NCBI GenBank assembly: GCA_016788865.1
Contig: JAEUSB010000069.1
Span: forward strand, 1-64,000
DNA: 64,000 nucleotides
Reading direction: 5' to 3'
Source: Leptospirales bacterium
Lineage (GTDB): Bacteria; Spirochaetota; Leptospiria; Leptospirales; Leptonemataceae
The notes under the pieces were generated by a model, which saw nothing but the letters and a program-made list of their open reading frames with translations, was not told the origin of the DNA and did not search any database. Positions 40,886-49,864 of the stretch are shown in pieces (positions within the stretch are counted from its first letter, which is position 1; each line of letters starts with the position of its first letter). Position numbers and translations under genes: made by a program.

Positions 40886-41382
40886 AGTAATTTACCCCGC
40901 ACAAGGTATTCCAGGATATGAACGACTGTAACGCCTCCGATCATGAAGCAGACTGTGGCTGCAATGCTAGCCCAGGAGCCCCTGGCCATACCGGAAATAG
41001 AATTGCCGGACGTGCATCCACGGGCCATGCGCGAACCGTAGCCCCAACAAAATCCTCCTATCAAAAGGACAGTGGCTTTGATGTAGATGGAGGTGCCCCA
41101 GATTTCTTCAAAGATTCCCAGATCAAACGACGGCTTGAAGCCCCCAGAAGCGATGGCCGCGGCAAAACCGCCCGCAACCACGCCAATCGTGAAGAAGGTC
41201 CGTGTGCCGAGAGGTCCGCCCATCTCTGGCCTATGGAAGTAGGATTTCTTAGTTATGATTGAGCACAGGCTAACATACCCACGGGTTATGGCCAGATAAT
41301 CACCGCCCACAACCAGCATCAGTAGAGCTACAGCTGCAATCGCAACTCCGCCCGTGTAAAAAGGCCAAAAACTTTCGAACAT
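40882..41382 (-). CDS. YeeE/YedE-family sulfur transport subunit (first half)
   Basis: This is a 166-residue protein with about four to five hydrophobic helices. The conserved cysteine motif is GYGSRMARGCTSGNSISGMA, typical of the first half of YeeE/YedE. Its start is preceded by the strong ribosome site GAGGTG and leads the operon YeeE-a, YeeE-b, decarboxylase. It is divergent from osmC across a 111-base region holding an inverted repeat, so the two transcription units may share a sulfur-responsive regulator. Confidence 0.88.
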   Translation of the reverse strand: MFESFWPFYTGGVAIAAVALLMLVVGGDYLAITRGYVSLCSIITKKSYFHRPEMGGPLGTRTFFTIGVVAGGFAAAIASGGFKPSFDLGIFEEIWGTSIYIKATVLLIGGFCWGYGSRMARGCTSGNSISGMARGSWASIAATVCFMIGGVTVVHILEYLVRGKLL

Positions 41383-41397
41383 GCTTCACCTCACGCG

Positions 41398-41410
41398 ATA
41401 GTTTCACTAT
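41398..41410. promoter_or_regulatory. Inverted repeat in the YeeE/osmC divergent promoter region
   Basis: ATAGT-TTC-ACTAT at 41398-41410 is a perfect 5+5 inverted repeat in the AT-rich part of the divergent region. Read on the minus strand it overlaps a possible -10 box (TATAGT) for the YeeE operon. It may be an operator for a persulfide- or redox-sensing repressor. No regulator gene is nearby, so this is tentative. Confidence 0.35.
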
Positions 41411-41493
41411 ATTAAAGTATGCTTTTTTCATCCACTCAAACTCTGCGATTGACTGGTTGCCCGGGTGGTTGAATCAGGCTAAGGAACTGAAAA

Positions 41494-41910
41494 ATGGAAA
41501 TCAAACTCAATCTGAAGAACGACGCATTTCTTTTTGAAGCGGAGAACGAGTCCGGCGCAAAGATGAACATTGACGCATCACCCGACATCGGCGGTGTAAA
41601 CGGTGGGCCCCGGCCAATGGAGACCGTCATCATGGCCCTTGGAGGTTGTAGTTCAATCGACGTATTGAGTATCCTGAGAAAACAACGCCAGGAAGTTAAG
41701 GGTTTCTCCGCCAAGATTCACGCAGACCGTCGCGAAGGCGAAACGCCGTCCTTGTTTAAGAAGATTCACGTTGAATTCAAAATCAAAGGCCCCGTAGAAC
41801 CAGACAAGGCGCAACGCGCAGCTGACCTTTCCATGGAAAAATACTGCTCTGTGGCAAAGATCATCGAGAAGACCGCAGAGATTACTTATTCCGTGAGCGT
41901 TGAGCCATGA
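41494..41910 (+). CDS. OsmC/Ohr-family peroxide or sulfur-handling protein
   Basis: This is a 138-residue OsmC-fold protein. The two redox cysteines are in ALGGCSSIDV and MEKYCSVAK, as in OsmC-like organic hydroperoxide reductases and related persulfide-handling proteins; the early Arg (GPRPMETV) is the usual activating residue. An AAGGAAC site precedes the ATG. Placement between sulfur-transport genes and metZ suggests a role in sulfane-sulfur or peroxide control. Its stop directly abuts the metZ stop (convergent). Confidence 0.88.
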   Translation: MEIKLNLKNDAFLFEAENESGAKMNIDASPDIGGVNGGPRPMETVIMALGGCSSIDVLSILRKQRQEVKGFSAKIHADRREGETPSLFKKIHVEFKIKGPVEPDKAQRAADLSMEKYCSVAKIIEKTAEITYSVSVEP

Positions 41911-43083
41911 TCAAGCATTGATCATTCGATCAATTTCCGTCTTCAGATCATCAATGTGCTCAAGGCCAACGGAGATGCGAATTGTGCCCGGCAAGATGCC
42001 AACGGCGGCTCGATCCTGATCGCTTAACTTTGAATGGGTTGTAGATGCAGGATGCGTTACAATAGTTCGCGTATCCCCCAGATTTGCTGAAAACGAAAGA
42101 TTCTTGTTCGAGTCCAGGAATCTGCGGCCGCCTTCCAATCCACCCTTGATCAGGAACGTGACGATTCCACCACCCAGTCGCATCTGCTTCTTTGCAAGCG
42201 GATGTTGTGGATGGTCTGGAAGGAATGGATAGATTACTTTCTCAACGCGCGAATGTCCTTTTAAGAATTCCGCGATTGCAAGGGCATTCTGGCAATGTCT
42301 GTCCATGCGAACTGCCAACGTCTCAAGGCTCTTAGATAAGATCCAGGCATTAAACGGCGACATGGCCGGGCCTGTGTGCCGCGCGAAGAAACGAATCTTC
42401 TCAACAAGTGCTTTGCTCGAAACTATAGCCCCACCGATTGTTCGGCCCTGGCCATCAATGAACTTGGTCGCGGAATGCATCACAATGTCTGCGCCGTACT
42501 TCATTGGCTGTTGCAGATAAGGAGTTGCAAAGCAGTTATCCACGTTTAGGAGAACACCTTTTGATTTGCAGAGCTTGCCCAGCCACTCGAGATCAATCAA
42601 ATCCAGCGATGGGTTGGAAGGTGTTTCCACAAACACCATCTTAGTATTGGGACGGAATTGAGCCTCCCAGGTCTCCGGTTTATCGATGTCGACGTATGTG
42701 CTCTCAATTCCCCATCGCGGAAAGATGTTCGATGCTATTTGAACCGTTGAACCAAACACGGAACGTGAGACCAGAATATGATCTCCCTGATTTACAAACG
42801 GTGCAATGCTCGTAAAGATTGCAGACATGCCGGAAGCAGTTGCCATTCCCGCTTCCGCGCCTTCCATCAGGCAAAGTTTATCGATGAATTCCGTTGTGTT
42901 CGGGTTGCTGAATCGTGAATAGATATTCCCTTCAATTTCATCCGCAAAAAGAGCCCGCGCCTGTTCTGCATTATCGAACAGGAAGCTGGAAGTCATGTAG
43001 ATGGGGGCTGAGTGTTCGCGATTCCCGCTGCGATCCGCCTGCGTACGGACTGCGATTGTTTCAAAATGCTTTGAATCTTTCAT
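41911..43083 (-). CDS. metZ: O-succinylhomoserine (or O-acylhomoserine) sulfhydrylase
   Basis: This 390-residue PLP enzyme of the Cys/Met metabolism family would form homocysteine from O-acylhomoserine and sulfide in methionine synthesis. The Schiff-base lysine lies in MHSATKFIDGQGRTIGGAIV; the wording GQGRTIGGA is typical of MetZ. NIYSRFSNPN and ATASGMSAIF also fit. Only 10 bases separate its start from the upstream epimerase stop, so it may be co-transcribed with it. Close relatives (cystathionine gamma-synthase or lyase) cannot be fully excluded. Confidence 0.87.
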   Translation of the reverse strand: MKDSKHFETIAVRTQADRSGNREHSAPIYMTSSFLFDNAEQARALFADEIEGNIYSRFSNPNTTEFIDKLCLMEGAEAGMATASGMSAIFTSIAPFVNQGDHILVSRSVFGSTVQIASNIFPRWGIESTYVDIDKPETWEAQFRPNTKMVFVETPSNPSLDLIDLEWLGKLCKSKGVLLNVDNCFATPYLQQPMKYGADIVMHSATKFIDGQGRTIGGAIVSSKALVEKIRFFARHTGPAMSPFNAWILSKSLETLAVRMDRHCQNALAIAEFLKGHSRVEKVIYPFLPDHPQHPLAKKQMRLGGGIVTFLIKGGLEGGRRFLDSNKNLSFSANLGDTRTIVTHPASTTHSKLSDQDRAAVGILPGTIRISVGLEHIDDLKTEIDRMINA

Positions 43084-43093
43084 GGCTCAATAC

Positions 43094-44089
43094 CTAAACT
43101 GGATGCTCCTGGAACCAGGCGATGGTTTCTCTGGCCGTTTTCTCAAGCGACTGAAATGTGTAACCCAGTTCTCTCTTTGCCTTTGCGCAATCGTAATAAC
43201 CATATCGACCATAGAGGCCCCGAATCGATTGTACGGTGGCCAACGGATCCGACTTTGTAATGGCCGCTGTGGCTTCAAAGACGTGCGCCATTCCCAACGC
43301 CAGGAAACGAGGAAGCTTGAGGCCCGGAGGTTTCTTGCCCGAGACGGTGCCCAGTAACTCCAGAAATGCCCCTAACTTGATGTTCTCTCCGGAGAGAATG
43401 TAGCGTTCGCCTGCGCGACCCTTCTGCATGGCAAGAATGTGACCGCGAGCTACGTCGCCAACGTGCACCGTGCTAAAACCCGTTTCCAGATAGGCGGGAA
43501 TCTTGCCTGCAAGGAAATCCACAACGACCTTGTTCGAAGGTGTGGGTTTGTTGTCCATGGGGCCCAGAACCAATGACGGGTTCACCGCCACCAGATCGAT
43601 CCCCAGTTCTTTTGCCAGTGAATGTGCAAGCTTTTCTGATTCCAGTTTTGCACGCGTGTATTCGTCCAGATCGTCGCCTGACGTCCAGCTTTCCTCATTT
43701 AGAGGGGAGGATGGATCGATTGTTGTTCCAACGGCAGCAACTGAGCTTGTGTATACGACACGACGCACACCCCCGGCCACCTTGATAGCCTCGAGGATAT
43801 TGCGCGTTCCCTGCATTGCTGTATCGAGTATCTGACCGGGATTCTTGCGAGAGAGCGAGTAGACCGCAGCAGTGTGATACACGAGCGAACAACCCTCGGT
43901 CGCACGAATCAGCGATGCGCGATCATACACATCACCGTGCACCAGTTCAAGGTTGCTGTGGGCAGGTAACTGCGAAACGTTGCTGGATGCTCGAACGAGA
44001 GCTCTGACCTTCTCCCCCTGTTCGAGCAGTTGATGAACTAGATTGCTTCCAATATGCCCGGATGCGCCGGTAACGAGGTTCAGTGCCAT
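43094..44089 (-). CDS. NAD(P)-dependent epimerase/dehydratase, dihydroflavonol reductase-like
   Basis: This is a 331-residue extended SDR. The Rossmann motif is VTGASGHIGSNLV (TGxxGxxG), and the catalytic pair is the Tyr and Lys of EYTRAK, with VYTSSVAAVG before it. It is most like dihydroflavonol reductase-type or HpnA-type epimerases. The substrate is unknown. It is flanked by another epimerase gene upstream (66-base gap) and metZ downstream (10 bases), so the three may share a transcript controlled by the TetR gene at 45180. Confidence 0.83.
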   Translation of the reverse strand: MALNLVTGASGHIGSNLVHQLLEQGEKVRALVRASSNVSQLPAHSNLELVHGDVYDRASLIRATEGCSLVYHTAAVYSLSRKNPGQILDTAMQGTRNILEAIKVAGGVRRVVYTSSVAAVGTTIDPSSPLNEESWTSGDDLDEYTRAKLESEKLAHSLAKELGIDLVAVNPSLVLGPMDNKPTPSNKVVVDFLAGKIPAYLETGFSTVHVGDVARGHILAMQKGRAGERYILSGENIKLGAFLELLGTVSGKKPPGLKLPRFLALGMAHVFEATAAITKSDPLATVQSIRGLYGRYGYYDCAKAKRELGYTFQSLEKTARETIAWFQEHPV

Positions 44090-44155
44090 AAGACAATGAG
44101 GTGGTTCGTTTACGAGCGCATAGCAAAAAACCGCCGGAAAGCCGGGTCCGGATTG

Positions 44156-45112
44156 CTACTTCAATCCGGCCAGACCTGCCTTTAAATCCATCACCGGTTT
44201 GTAGCCCAGGTTGTTCTTGATTCGCGAAATGTTGTACCGTCTCGGTTGTGAGACAAATGCCACCTCGAATCGCGAAAGTGGTGGTGGATTCTTGATTCCA
44301 AGAAGCTTCCACAGTCCTTCCACAATCCCGGCGCCGGCGCGAGCAAGTCCGCCCGAAATATTCTTTACCGGTGCATCGACACCTCGCGCCTTTAGCAGCT
44401 GCGTCAGAAACTCGCGCGCAGGCATGGGGTTGTCATCCGTTACAAAATAAATGTCTTTGTCATTGCCTTTTGAAAGGGCCAGTACGATGGCCTGAACTAC
44501 GTTTTCCACATGAACCATTTCCATGGATTCTTTTCCATGATCGATCCACATGAATTGTCCGGCTCGGATCTTCTCAATCATCGCATCCAGCGCTTTGTCG
44601 CCGGCTCCCCAGATAAAGGTGGGTCGCAGAATGATTCGGATGCTCTTTGAATCTTTGCCCAGGAGAGCAATCTCAGTTTCCTTCTTGGCGCGCCCGTAGA
44701 TCGAGTTAGGCTCTTTGGGATACGGAAGGGTTTCATCAATGTCGAGTAACGGCGCTCGATCTTGTAAGACGCTCTCAGAGCTTATGTGAATGAATCGCTT
44801 CACTCCGTTTCGATCTGCTGCAGCATGCAGGTTGACGGTTGCCTGCACCATGTCTCTATCAAAGTCGCTCCACTTGCCCCAGAAAACCACCGGTGCCGCA
44901 CAGTGAACCACTGCGTCCACTCCGCCGAGATTCTTCTCCCAGGTCGCAATGTTCTCAAAGGTTCCGGAGACACATTGCGCGCCCGCTCCCTCTAGCTTCT
45001 TGATGCTGGCTTCACCGCGCGCTAAAGCCAGAACCGTATGTCCCTCGCGCTTCAAACGCTGGATCACCTTTTGTCCCAGAAAACCTGTTCCGCCCGTAAC
45101 AAACACCTTCAT
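44156..45112 (-). CDS. NAD-dependent epimerase/3-beta-HSD-like oxidoreductase
   Basis: This is a 318-residue extended SDR with FVTGGTGFLGQKVI at the N-terminus and the catalytic YGRAKKE. The segment FIHISSESVL supplies the Ser. Sterol or hydroxysteroid dehydrogenase-like and NAD-epimerase families both fit. The start at 45112 has a strong GGAGGG site four bases upstream; a longer frame to 45166 would run through the operator. It is divergent from the TetR gene, with the palindromic operator in between. Confidence 0.85.
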   Translation of the reverse strand: MKVFVTGGTGFLGQKVIQRLKREGHTVLALARGEASIKKLEGAGAQCVSGTFENIATWEKNLGGVDAVVHCAAPVVFWGKWSDFDRDMVQATVNLHAAADRNGVKRFIHISSESVLQDRAPLLDIDETLPYPKEPNSIYGRAKKETEIALLGKDSKSIRIILRPTFIWGAGDKALDAMIEKIRAGQFMWIDHGKESMEMVHVENVVQAIVLALSKGNDKDIYFVTDDNPMPAREFLTQLLKARGVDAPVKNISGGLARAGAGIVEGLWKLLGIKNPPPLSRFEVAFVSQPRRYNISRIKNNLGYKPVMDLKAGLAGLK

Positions 45113-45142
45113 AAACCCTCCATGGAAAATCCGCTTTTCCGT

Positions 45143-45177
45143 TTGACAAGGTGAGTAAGCACTCACTTACTTGTCAA
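45143..45177. promoter_or_regulatory. Nested palindromic operator and possible divergent promoters (TetR)
   Basis: The outer arms TTGACAAG (45143-45150) and CTTGTCAA (45170-45177) are perfectly complementary, and inside lies GTGAGT-AAGC-ACTCAC (45151-45166), a second perfect inverted repeat. Each outer arm contains TTGACA, a consensus -35 box pointing outward to one of the two divergent genes. The site ends 2 bases before the tetR ATG. The design suits an autoregulated TetR repressor controlling both genes; binding itself is inferred. Confidence 0.75.
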
Positions 45178-45179
45178 GC

Positions 45180-45869
45180 ATGAAAAGAGCAGGCGCAAAA
45201 AGGCAGGTCCGGCTTTCGGCCGATGACCGAAAGCAAAAGATTGCAGAAGCGGCAATGATCCTGTTTGCGCACAAGGGGTTTCACGGGACTACAACGAGAG
45301 AGCTTGCTAGAGCTGCGTCGGTTTCGGAGGCATTGCTCTTTAAGTATTTCAAAGACAAGGATGCCATCTATGAGCATGTGCAGTTTCTTTGTCTGGAAGC
45401 AGAGCAGGTTGCGGGGGAGACCCTCGGTCAGCGCCCGCCGAGCACGGAATCGCTGATCATGTCCGTTTCCATTCTGGTCTATGAGGTGTTTTTTGGGTTC
45501 GGTGGCAGGGCAAAATGTGAGATGCTGCGCAGGCTTCAGACGCATAGTTTGCTTGAAGACGGCAAGTTCATCCGGGCTTTTTTCAAACGGCATTTGCTTC
45601 ACTGGTTTCCGTATGTGAAACAGTGCTTTGCGGCTGCGCGAAAATCGGGTGACCTGGTGAATTCTGACATTCCCGACATTTCCTGCATCTGGTTCGTACA
45701 CCATTTGCCCATGATGGTGCGACTGACGAGGCTGGCGCCAGTTTCGGTTCAATACGGTTCTTCCGAGCGAGAGTTGTTGGATCAATTGATTCATTTCTGT
45801 CTCCGCGGGATTGGGCTGACGGAAACTGCAATCAAACGCGCAGGACTGCCCGATTTTTTGCCCCGATGA
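45180..45869 (+). CDS. TetR/AcrR-family transcriptional regulator
   Basis: This is a 229-residue regulator. The N-terminal HTH includes KIAEAAMILFAHKGFHGTTT, ELARAASVSEALLFKYF and KDKDAIYEH, the usual TetR recognition region. The rest is the ligand-binding helical domain, of unknown specificity. The start was placed at the ATG at 45180, because the alternative TTG (45171) lies within the operator arm. It probably represses its own gene and the divergent epimerase gene(s). Confidence 0.88.
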   Translation: MKRAGAKRQVRLSADDRKQKIAEAAMILFAHKGFHGTTTRELARAASVSEALLFKYFKDKDAIYEHVQFLCLEAEQVAGETLGQRPPSTESLIMSVSILVYEVFFGFGGRAKCEMLRRLQTHSLLEDGKFIRAFFKRHLLHWFPYVKQCFAAARKSGDLVNSDIPDISCIWFVHHLPMMVRLTRLAPVSVQYGSSERELLDQLIHFCLRGIGLTETAIKRAGLPDFLPR

Positions 45870-45915
45870 ATTAAATCGTTGAAACCTCTGACGGGGCTTT
45901 GCACGATCGCCCCCT

Positions 45916-46911
45916 ATGAAAGCAACGGTACTGGGTTCAGGTAGTTTTGGAACGGCACTTGCCTGTGTTCTCGCAGACAAGAACGTCGATGTGTGGATCT
46001 GGGCCAGGAACAAGGACATCTCGCGCGGCATCAGCGAGCAGCATGAGAACATTAAGTATTTTCCAGGTATTAAGTTGCCGGATAATATCAAGTCATCCCC
46101 TGACATGGCGGAATGTCTTAAGGGCACCGAGCTAATCGTAGTTGGTATTCCTTCGCAATCCCTCACATCAGTCATTCGTGAGAACATTAACATCTTGCCG
46201 GAAGGGGTCCCAATGGTGTCGGCAGCCAAGGGAATTGATCGCGAAACCCTGCGACTGGTTTCCGAGATATTTGAGGAAGAACTTCCTGGTAAATATCACA
46301 AGTATCTGAGCTATCTTTCCGGCCCCAGTTTTGCCAAAGAGATTCTCAAGAAGGTTCCAACGGTCGTAAGCATTGCCTCGCGAAATGAAGACGTCGCGAA
46401 GCAGGTTCAACAGATGTTTGCCCATACATGGTTTAGGACCTACTGGACCCCCGATGTAACGGGCGTTGAGGTCGGCGGCGCACTCAAGAATGTCATTGCA
46501 ATCGCTGCCGGAGTTTCAGATGGCCTGGGACTGGGACACAATACTAGAGCCGCACTGATCACGCGCGGTCTTGCGGAAATTACAAAGCTCGGAGTGAAAA
46601 AAGGCGCAGATCCATTGACATTTCTTGGATTGGCCGGACTCGGGGACCTTGTGCTGACATGCACGGGTGATCTTTCTCGGAATCGCACAGTTGGGTTCAA
46701 GCTCGGTCAGGGTATGAAGCTCAAGGAAATTCTGGCGGAAATGAATCAAGTTGCGGAAGGGGTTGTTACAACGGAATCGGCCTTCTTGCTGGCCAAGAAG
46801 TTGGGTGTTGAGATGGCCATCACCGAACAGGTGCATGAGTTGCTATATAAAGATAAGGATCCTAAGCTCGTTGTTCGAGATTTGATGACTCGCGATCTCA
46901 AACGCGAATAA
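45916..46911 (+). CDS. gpsA: Glycerol-3-phosphate dehydrogenase [NAD(P)+]
   Basis: This 331-residue enzyme reduces dihydroxyacetone phosphate to sn-glycerol-3-phosphate for phospholipid synthesis. [12 protein letters not shown] is the nucleotide-binding loop, LSGPSFAKE is the family signature, and the catalytic lysine is in [26 protein letters not shown] and [13 protein letters not shown] are also diagnostic. The length is normal. It lies 46 bases after tetR on the same strand and converges with the next gene, 2 bases away. Confidence 0.96.
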   Translation: MKATVLGSGSFGTALACVLADKNVDVWIWARNKDISRGISEQHENIKYFPGIKLPDNIKSSPDMAECLKGTELIVVGIPSQSLTSVIRENINILPEGVPMVSAAKGIDRETLRLVSEIFEEELPGKYHKYLSYLSGPSFAKEILKKVPTVVSIASRNEDVAKQVQQMFAHTWFRTYWTPDVTGVEVGGALKNVIAIAAGVSDGLGLGHNTRAALITRGLAEITKLGVKKGADPLTFLGLAGLGDLVLTCTGDLSRNRTVGFKLGQGMKLKEILAEMNQVAEGVVTTESAFLLAKKLGVEMAITEQVHELLYKDKDPKLVVRDLMTRDLKRE

Positions 46912-46913
46912 CG

Positions 46914-47747
46914 TCAGGGGGCATCAAACTTAGCAAAGAAATCGCACAGATCGTTGTGCGGGAATTGATTGTCCGCGAAAGTGAACGTGCCTTTATCAAG
47001 AATTTCTTTTGCTGCCTGACGGATGAGACCAAAGGTTGCGCGGGCAAGGCTTCCCCCAATGCTGACACGCCGGACACCCAGACCTTTTAAATCTGCAAGG
47101 GTAAGAGTACTGTGAGCCAATCCCATCACGACGTTTATGGGACCGTCTATTTCGCGCGCAAGTTTTCCAATTGTTTCTTTATCGCCGACGCCGGGCACAA
47201 ATAGACAATCCGCCCCGGCTTCTCGATAGAGATTGCACCGGTAGACGGCCTCGTCAAAGGCGAGCGGATGTTTGATGAGAAACGCGTCGGTGCGCGCTGT
47301 AAGAGTAAAGATCCCCTTTGCGTTTGCTGTTTGGCGAATGGCCCCGATCCTTTCGGCTGCGAGCTTTGCCTCAAGGAGGGGAGAGTCTTCGTTCCCGCTG
47401 AGGTCTTCAATGTTACAACCGACAACTCCAATGTCCATTGCCATCCGAACTGTTTCTGCTACGATTTCTGGCGCCGTTCCATACCCGCTTTCGAGATCTG
47501 CGCTAACTGGAATCTGTACTGCTGACACGATCTTTGAAACACAGGCAAGCATGTCGTCGCGACTGAGCCTCTGGTGATCCGGCAACCCCGCAGCAAAAGC
47601 GATTCCGGCACTTGTCGTTCCCAGGACAGAAAAGCCCTGGCCCGCTAGCATCCTGGCACTGCCTGCATCCCAGGCGTTCGGCATCACGAATGTTCCAGCG
47701 TCATGCAAGGTTCGAAATATCTGCGCGCGTTCTGCTTGCGAATTCAA
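46914..47747 (-). CDS. Isocitrate lyase/PEP mutase-superfamily enzyme
   Basis: This is a 277-residue (beta/alpha)8 enzyme. The segments GTFVMPNAWDAGSARM, VSADLESGYG, GCNIEDLSG and TLTARTDAFL match the oxaloacetate decarboxylase/carboxyphosphonoenolpyruvate mutase subgroup, with the Mg-binding Asp/Glu residues present. The KKCGH loop of true isocitrate lyase is absent. The reaction is probably C-C or C-P bond cleavage on a small 2-oxo acid; the substrate is unknown. The start is TTG with AAGGA about 8 bases upstream. Confidence 0.84.
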   Translation of the reverse strand: MNSQAERAQIFRTLHDAGTFVMPNAWDAGSARMLAGQGFSVLGTTSAGIAFAAGLPDHQRLSRDDMLACVSKIVSAVQIPVSADLESGYGTAPEIVAETVRMAMDIGVVGCNIEDLSGNEDSPLLEAKLAAERIGAIRQTANAKGIFTLTARTDAFLIKHPLAFDEAVYRCNLYREAGADCLFVPGVGDKETIGKLAREIDGPINVVMGLAHSTLTLADLKGLGVRRVSIGGSLARATFGLIRQAAKEILDKGTFTFADNQFPHNDLCDFFAKFDAP

Positions 47748-47801
47748 ATGCTGTATCCTTGTCCTGGTCCCTGGCCGGGTGCGGCCGCTGCGGTCAGTAT
47801 G

Positions 47802-48863
47802 TCAACCTTCCGGTTCAAGCCCGTAGATCTCCGTGGGCTCATGTCTGCCGCGCAGGATAATCTTCCCTATGCGTTTGGTTTTGAATGTGTCTTTCACCAG
47901 CGCGTGAGTTGGGCCATCGAGAAGAATGTCCGTCTTGAGTTTCTTGGTAAGGTCCTGGATTCGACTGGCTGAATTAACAGGATCACCAAGTATCGAGTAT
48001 TCCATTCTGCGAAAGGAGCCAATGTTCCCCGCGAATACGTGACCGGATGCGATTCCAATTCCAAATCCCAGCGGTTCTCCTAGCTCAGTTCTAAGAAACT
48101 CATTGTAGGTGTCGATCCACGAACGAATTGCAAACGCCGTTTTCACACATCTAAGTGCGTCATCCTCTGCTGGAACCGGGCAGCCAAACGTCACAAGCAT
48201 ACCGTCACCCGTGAATTTATTCACGCTGCCATGATTTGCAAAAACGAGGTCCATGATATCGGTGAACGTCTGACTTAAGAATTTCGCAAGCGCGTCCGGA
48301 CTCATGCGTTCGGCGATGCTCGTGGAATTACGTATGTCGAAGAAGAACATCGAGGCAGGCATCCTGGCACCACCGAGTTCAGGCGAGATGCGCTCACTAA
48401 GTATTTGTTCGACGAAATCTTCTGAGAAGTACTTAGACAGGATTGTACGCTCATGCGCCATGCGCTCAAGCGCTTGCTTGAGATCGCCACGCGCGTTCTT
48501 CAGCTTCATGATGTTTTGAATGCGAATCCCCAGTTCGTTGACGCGTAACGGTTTTGCAACAATGTCCTCCGCGCCGGCCGACAAGCCTTCGACTGCGAGG
48601 TTCTCAGTCAGGTCGGATGCCATTAGAACGGGCGTTGTTTCGGGCGAGATTCGTCGTATATCGTGAATCAAGTCAATTCCACTCTGCCCATTGAGTGAAA
48701 CATCGATTACACATATGTCAGGCCGCGAAGTCTGTACTAGATTTACCGCACTCTTCGCGTCTTGAGCGATTGCAACTTCGTATCGAAGCAGTTCAAGTAG
48801 GCGACCAGCGTCCGAAATCTGTTCCGGGTTATCATCAACCAGCAAAACTTTCGCCTGAATCAT
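47802..48863 (-). CDS. Response regulator with class III adenylate cyclase domain
   Basis: This is a 353-residue REC-cyclase. The REC phospho-acceptor is Asp54 (CVIDVSLNGQSG). After a short helical linker (about 125-160) comes the cyclase domain: metal Asp176 in FFFDIRNST, second metal Asp220 in KFTGDGM, and SILGDPVNSASRI with the Asp that selects adenine plus the transition-state Asn and Arg. Lys in NKFTGDG also supports ATP rather than GTP. It should make cAMP on phosphorylation. A paralogue is at 50713-51810, with two HDOD genes between. It is divergent from the HDOD gene by 88 bases. Confidence 0.9.
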   Translation of the reverse strand: MIQAKVLLVDDNPEQISDAGRLLELLRYEVAIAQDAKSAVNLVQTSRPDICVIDVSLNGQSGIDLIHDIRRISPETTPVLMASDLTENLAVEGLSAGAEDIVAKPLRVNELGIRIQNIMKLKNARGDLKQALERMAHERTILSKYFSEDFVEQILSERISPELGGARMPASMFFFDIRNSTSIAERMSPDALAKFLSQTFTDIMDLVFANHGSVNKFTGDGMLVTFGCPVPAEDDALRCVKTAFAIRSWIDTYNEFLRTELGEPLGFGIGIASGHVFAGNIGSFRRMEYSILGDPVNSASRIQDLTKKLKTDILLDGPTHALVKDTFKTKRIGKIILRGRHEPTEIYGLEPEG

Positions 48864-48951
48864 GTCCGGCGCAGGTTGAAACCTACGTTAACTCCGGTCA
48901 GCAAAAAAATATCCTTCCCCTCGATAGCCGGGGGCGAAAGGCTGTTTTTCT

Positions 48952-49797
48952 ATGCAGCTCCAAATAGATGAGAATCGAATCCCACCGTTACCCGTAGTTG
49001 CCACGCGCATCATGCAGTTCGACCCCGCCGGGGCAAATGCCTCAAGTTCAAGCATGGAGCGTATTATTTCACCGGATCAATCAATCAGTGCCGAGGTATT
49101 GCGGGTTGCAAACTCTGCTTACTACGGACGATCAGGCACCGTTAAGACTGTTAAGGATGCGATTACTCTGCTGGGGCTTAAAGCGGTTAAGAACCTGGTG
49201 ATCCTGATTACCACTCGAACCATGGCCAGTAAGATCAAGGGTGACCTGCTGCGTAAACATTGCATAGAGTTTCCAATCGTCACCGCCCTCGTTTGCATCG
49301 ATATGGCAAAGCTGGCCGGTCAGCCAGAGCTGAACGAGGAGGCATTTCTCTGCGGGCTGCTGCATCGCATTGGGATGACCATCATTGCTCTTGAGAAGAA
49401 GAGCGAGTATGCGGACTTGATTCTGCGCGGAATCAATGAAATGAAGTCCATGGCAGAACTAGAGCAAAGTACCTATGGTACTACCAGTCAAAACGTATGC
49501 GAGCTGGTTGTGAAGAAGTGGAACCTCCCGGAGAGCATTGCGGGTGCCATTCTCAGCCAGGGCATCACTCCTGATCAGGTAGCCGGCGCGTCACATCAGG
49601 TTCGAATTACGTCATTATCGATTCACGCTACACGTCAGTTGCTACAGATTCCGGCCTTGCCTGAAGACGATGCCAGAACCAATGCTATTCTTGCACACTA
49701 CAACATGAAAGCGGACGTCCTTTCGCACTACACTCAAGACTATTTTGGCATGTTGAAAGAAAATCCATTCTATCAGAACGGAGTCGCGCAAGGGTGA
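48952..49797 (+). CDS. HDOD-domain protein, copy 1
   Basis: This is a 281-residue single HDOD domain protein. The HD-like site reads LCGLLHRIGM, so the second residue of the His-Asp pair is Arg, and no phosphohydrolase activity is expected. Conserved RVANSAYYGRSG, DAITLLGLKAVKNLV and LEQSTYGTTSQNVCELVVKKW segments match HDOD proteins, which are signalling adaptors. It is about 60% similar by eye to the next gene, a tandem duplicate. It lies between two REC-cyclase genes. Confidence 0.87.
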   Translation: MQLQIDENRIPPLPVVATRIMQFDPAGANASSSSMERIISPDQSISAEVLRVANSAYYGRSGTVKTVKDAITLLGLKAVKNLVILITTRTMASKIKGDLLRKHCIEFPIVTALVCIDMAKLAGQPELNEEAFLCGLLHRIGMTIIALEKKSEYADLILRGINEMKSMAELEQSTYGTTSQNVCELVVKKWNLPESIAGAILSQGITPDQVAGASHQVRITSLSIHATRQLLQIPALPEDDARTNAILAHYNMKADVLSHYTQDYFGMLKENPFYQNGVAQG

Positions 49798-49864
49798 AAG
49801 AATTTAGTTTCCATATCTTGCTCCTCTCTCTTTCCTGACGCCGAGAGATAGTACGGAGGAATCC

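Noticed and set aside
45174-46229. Long open frame (351 codons) on the minus strand opposite tetR and the start of gpsA
   Set aside because: It is antisense to two clear genes, has no recognisable domain and no ribosome site; it is a shadow of their codon bias.
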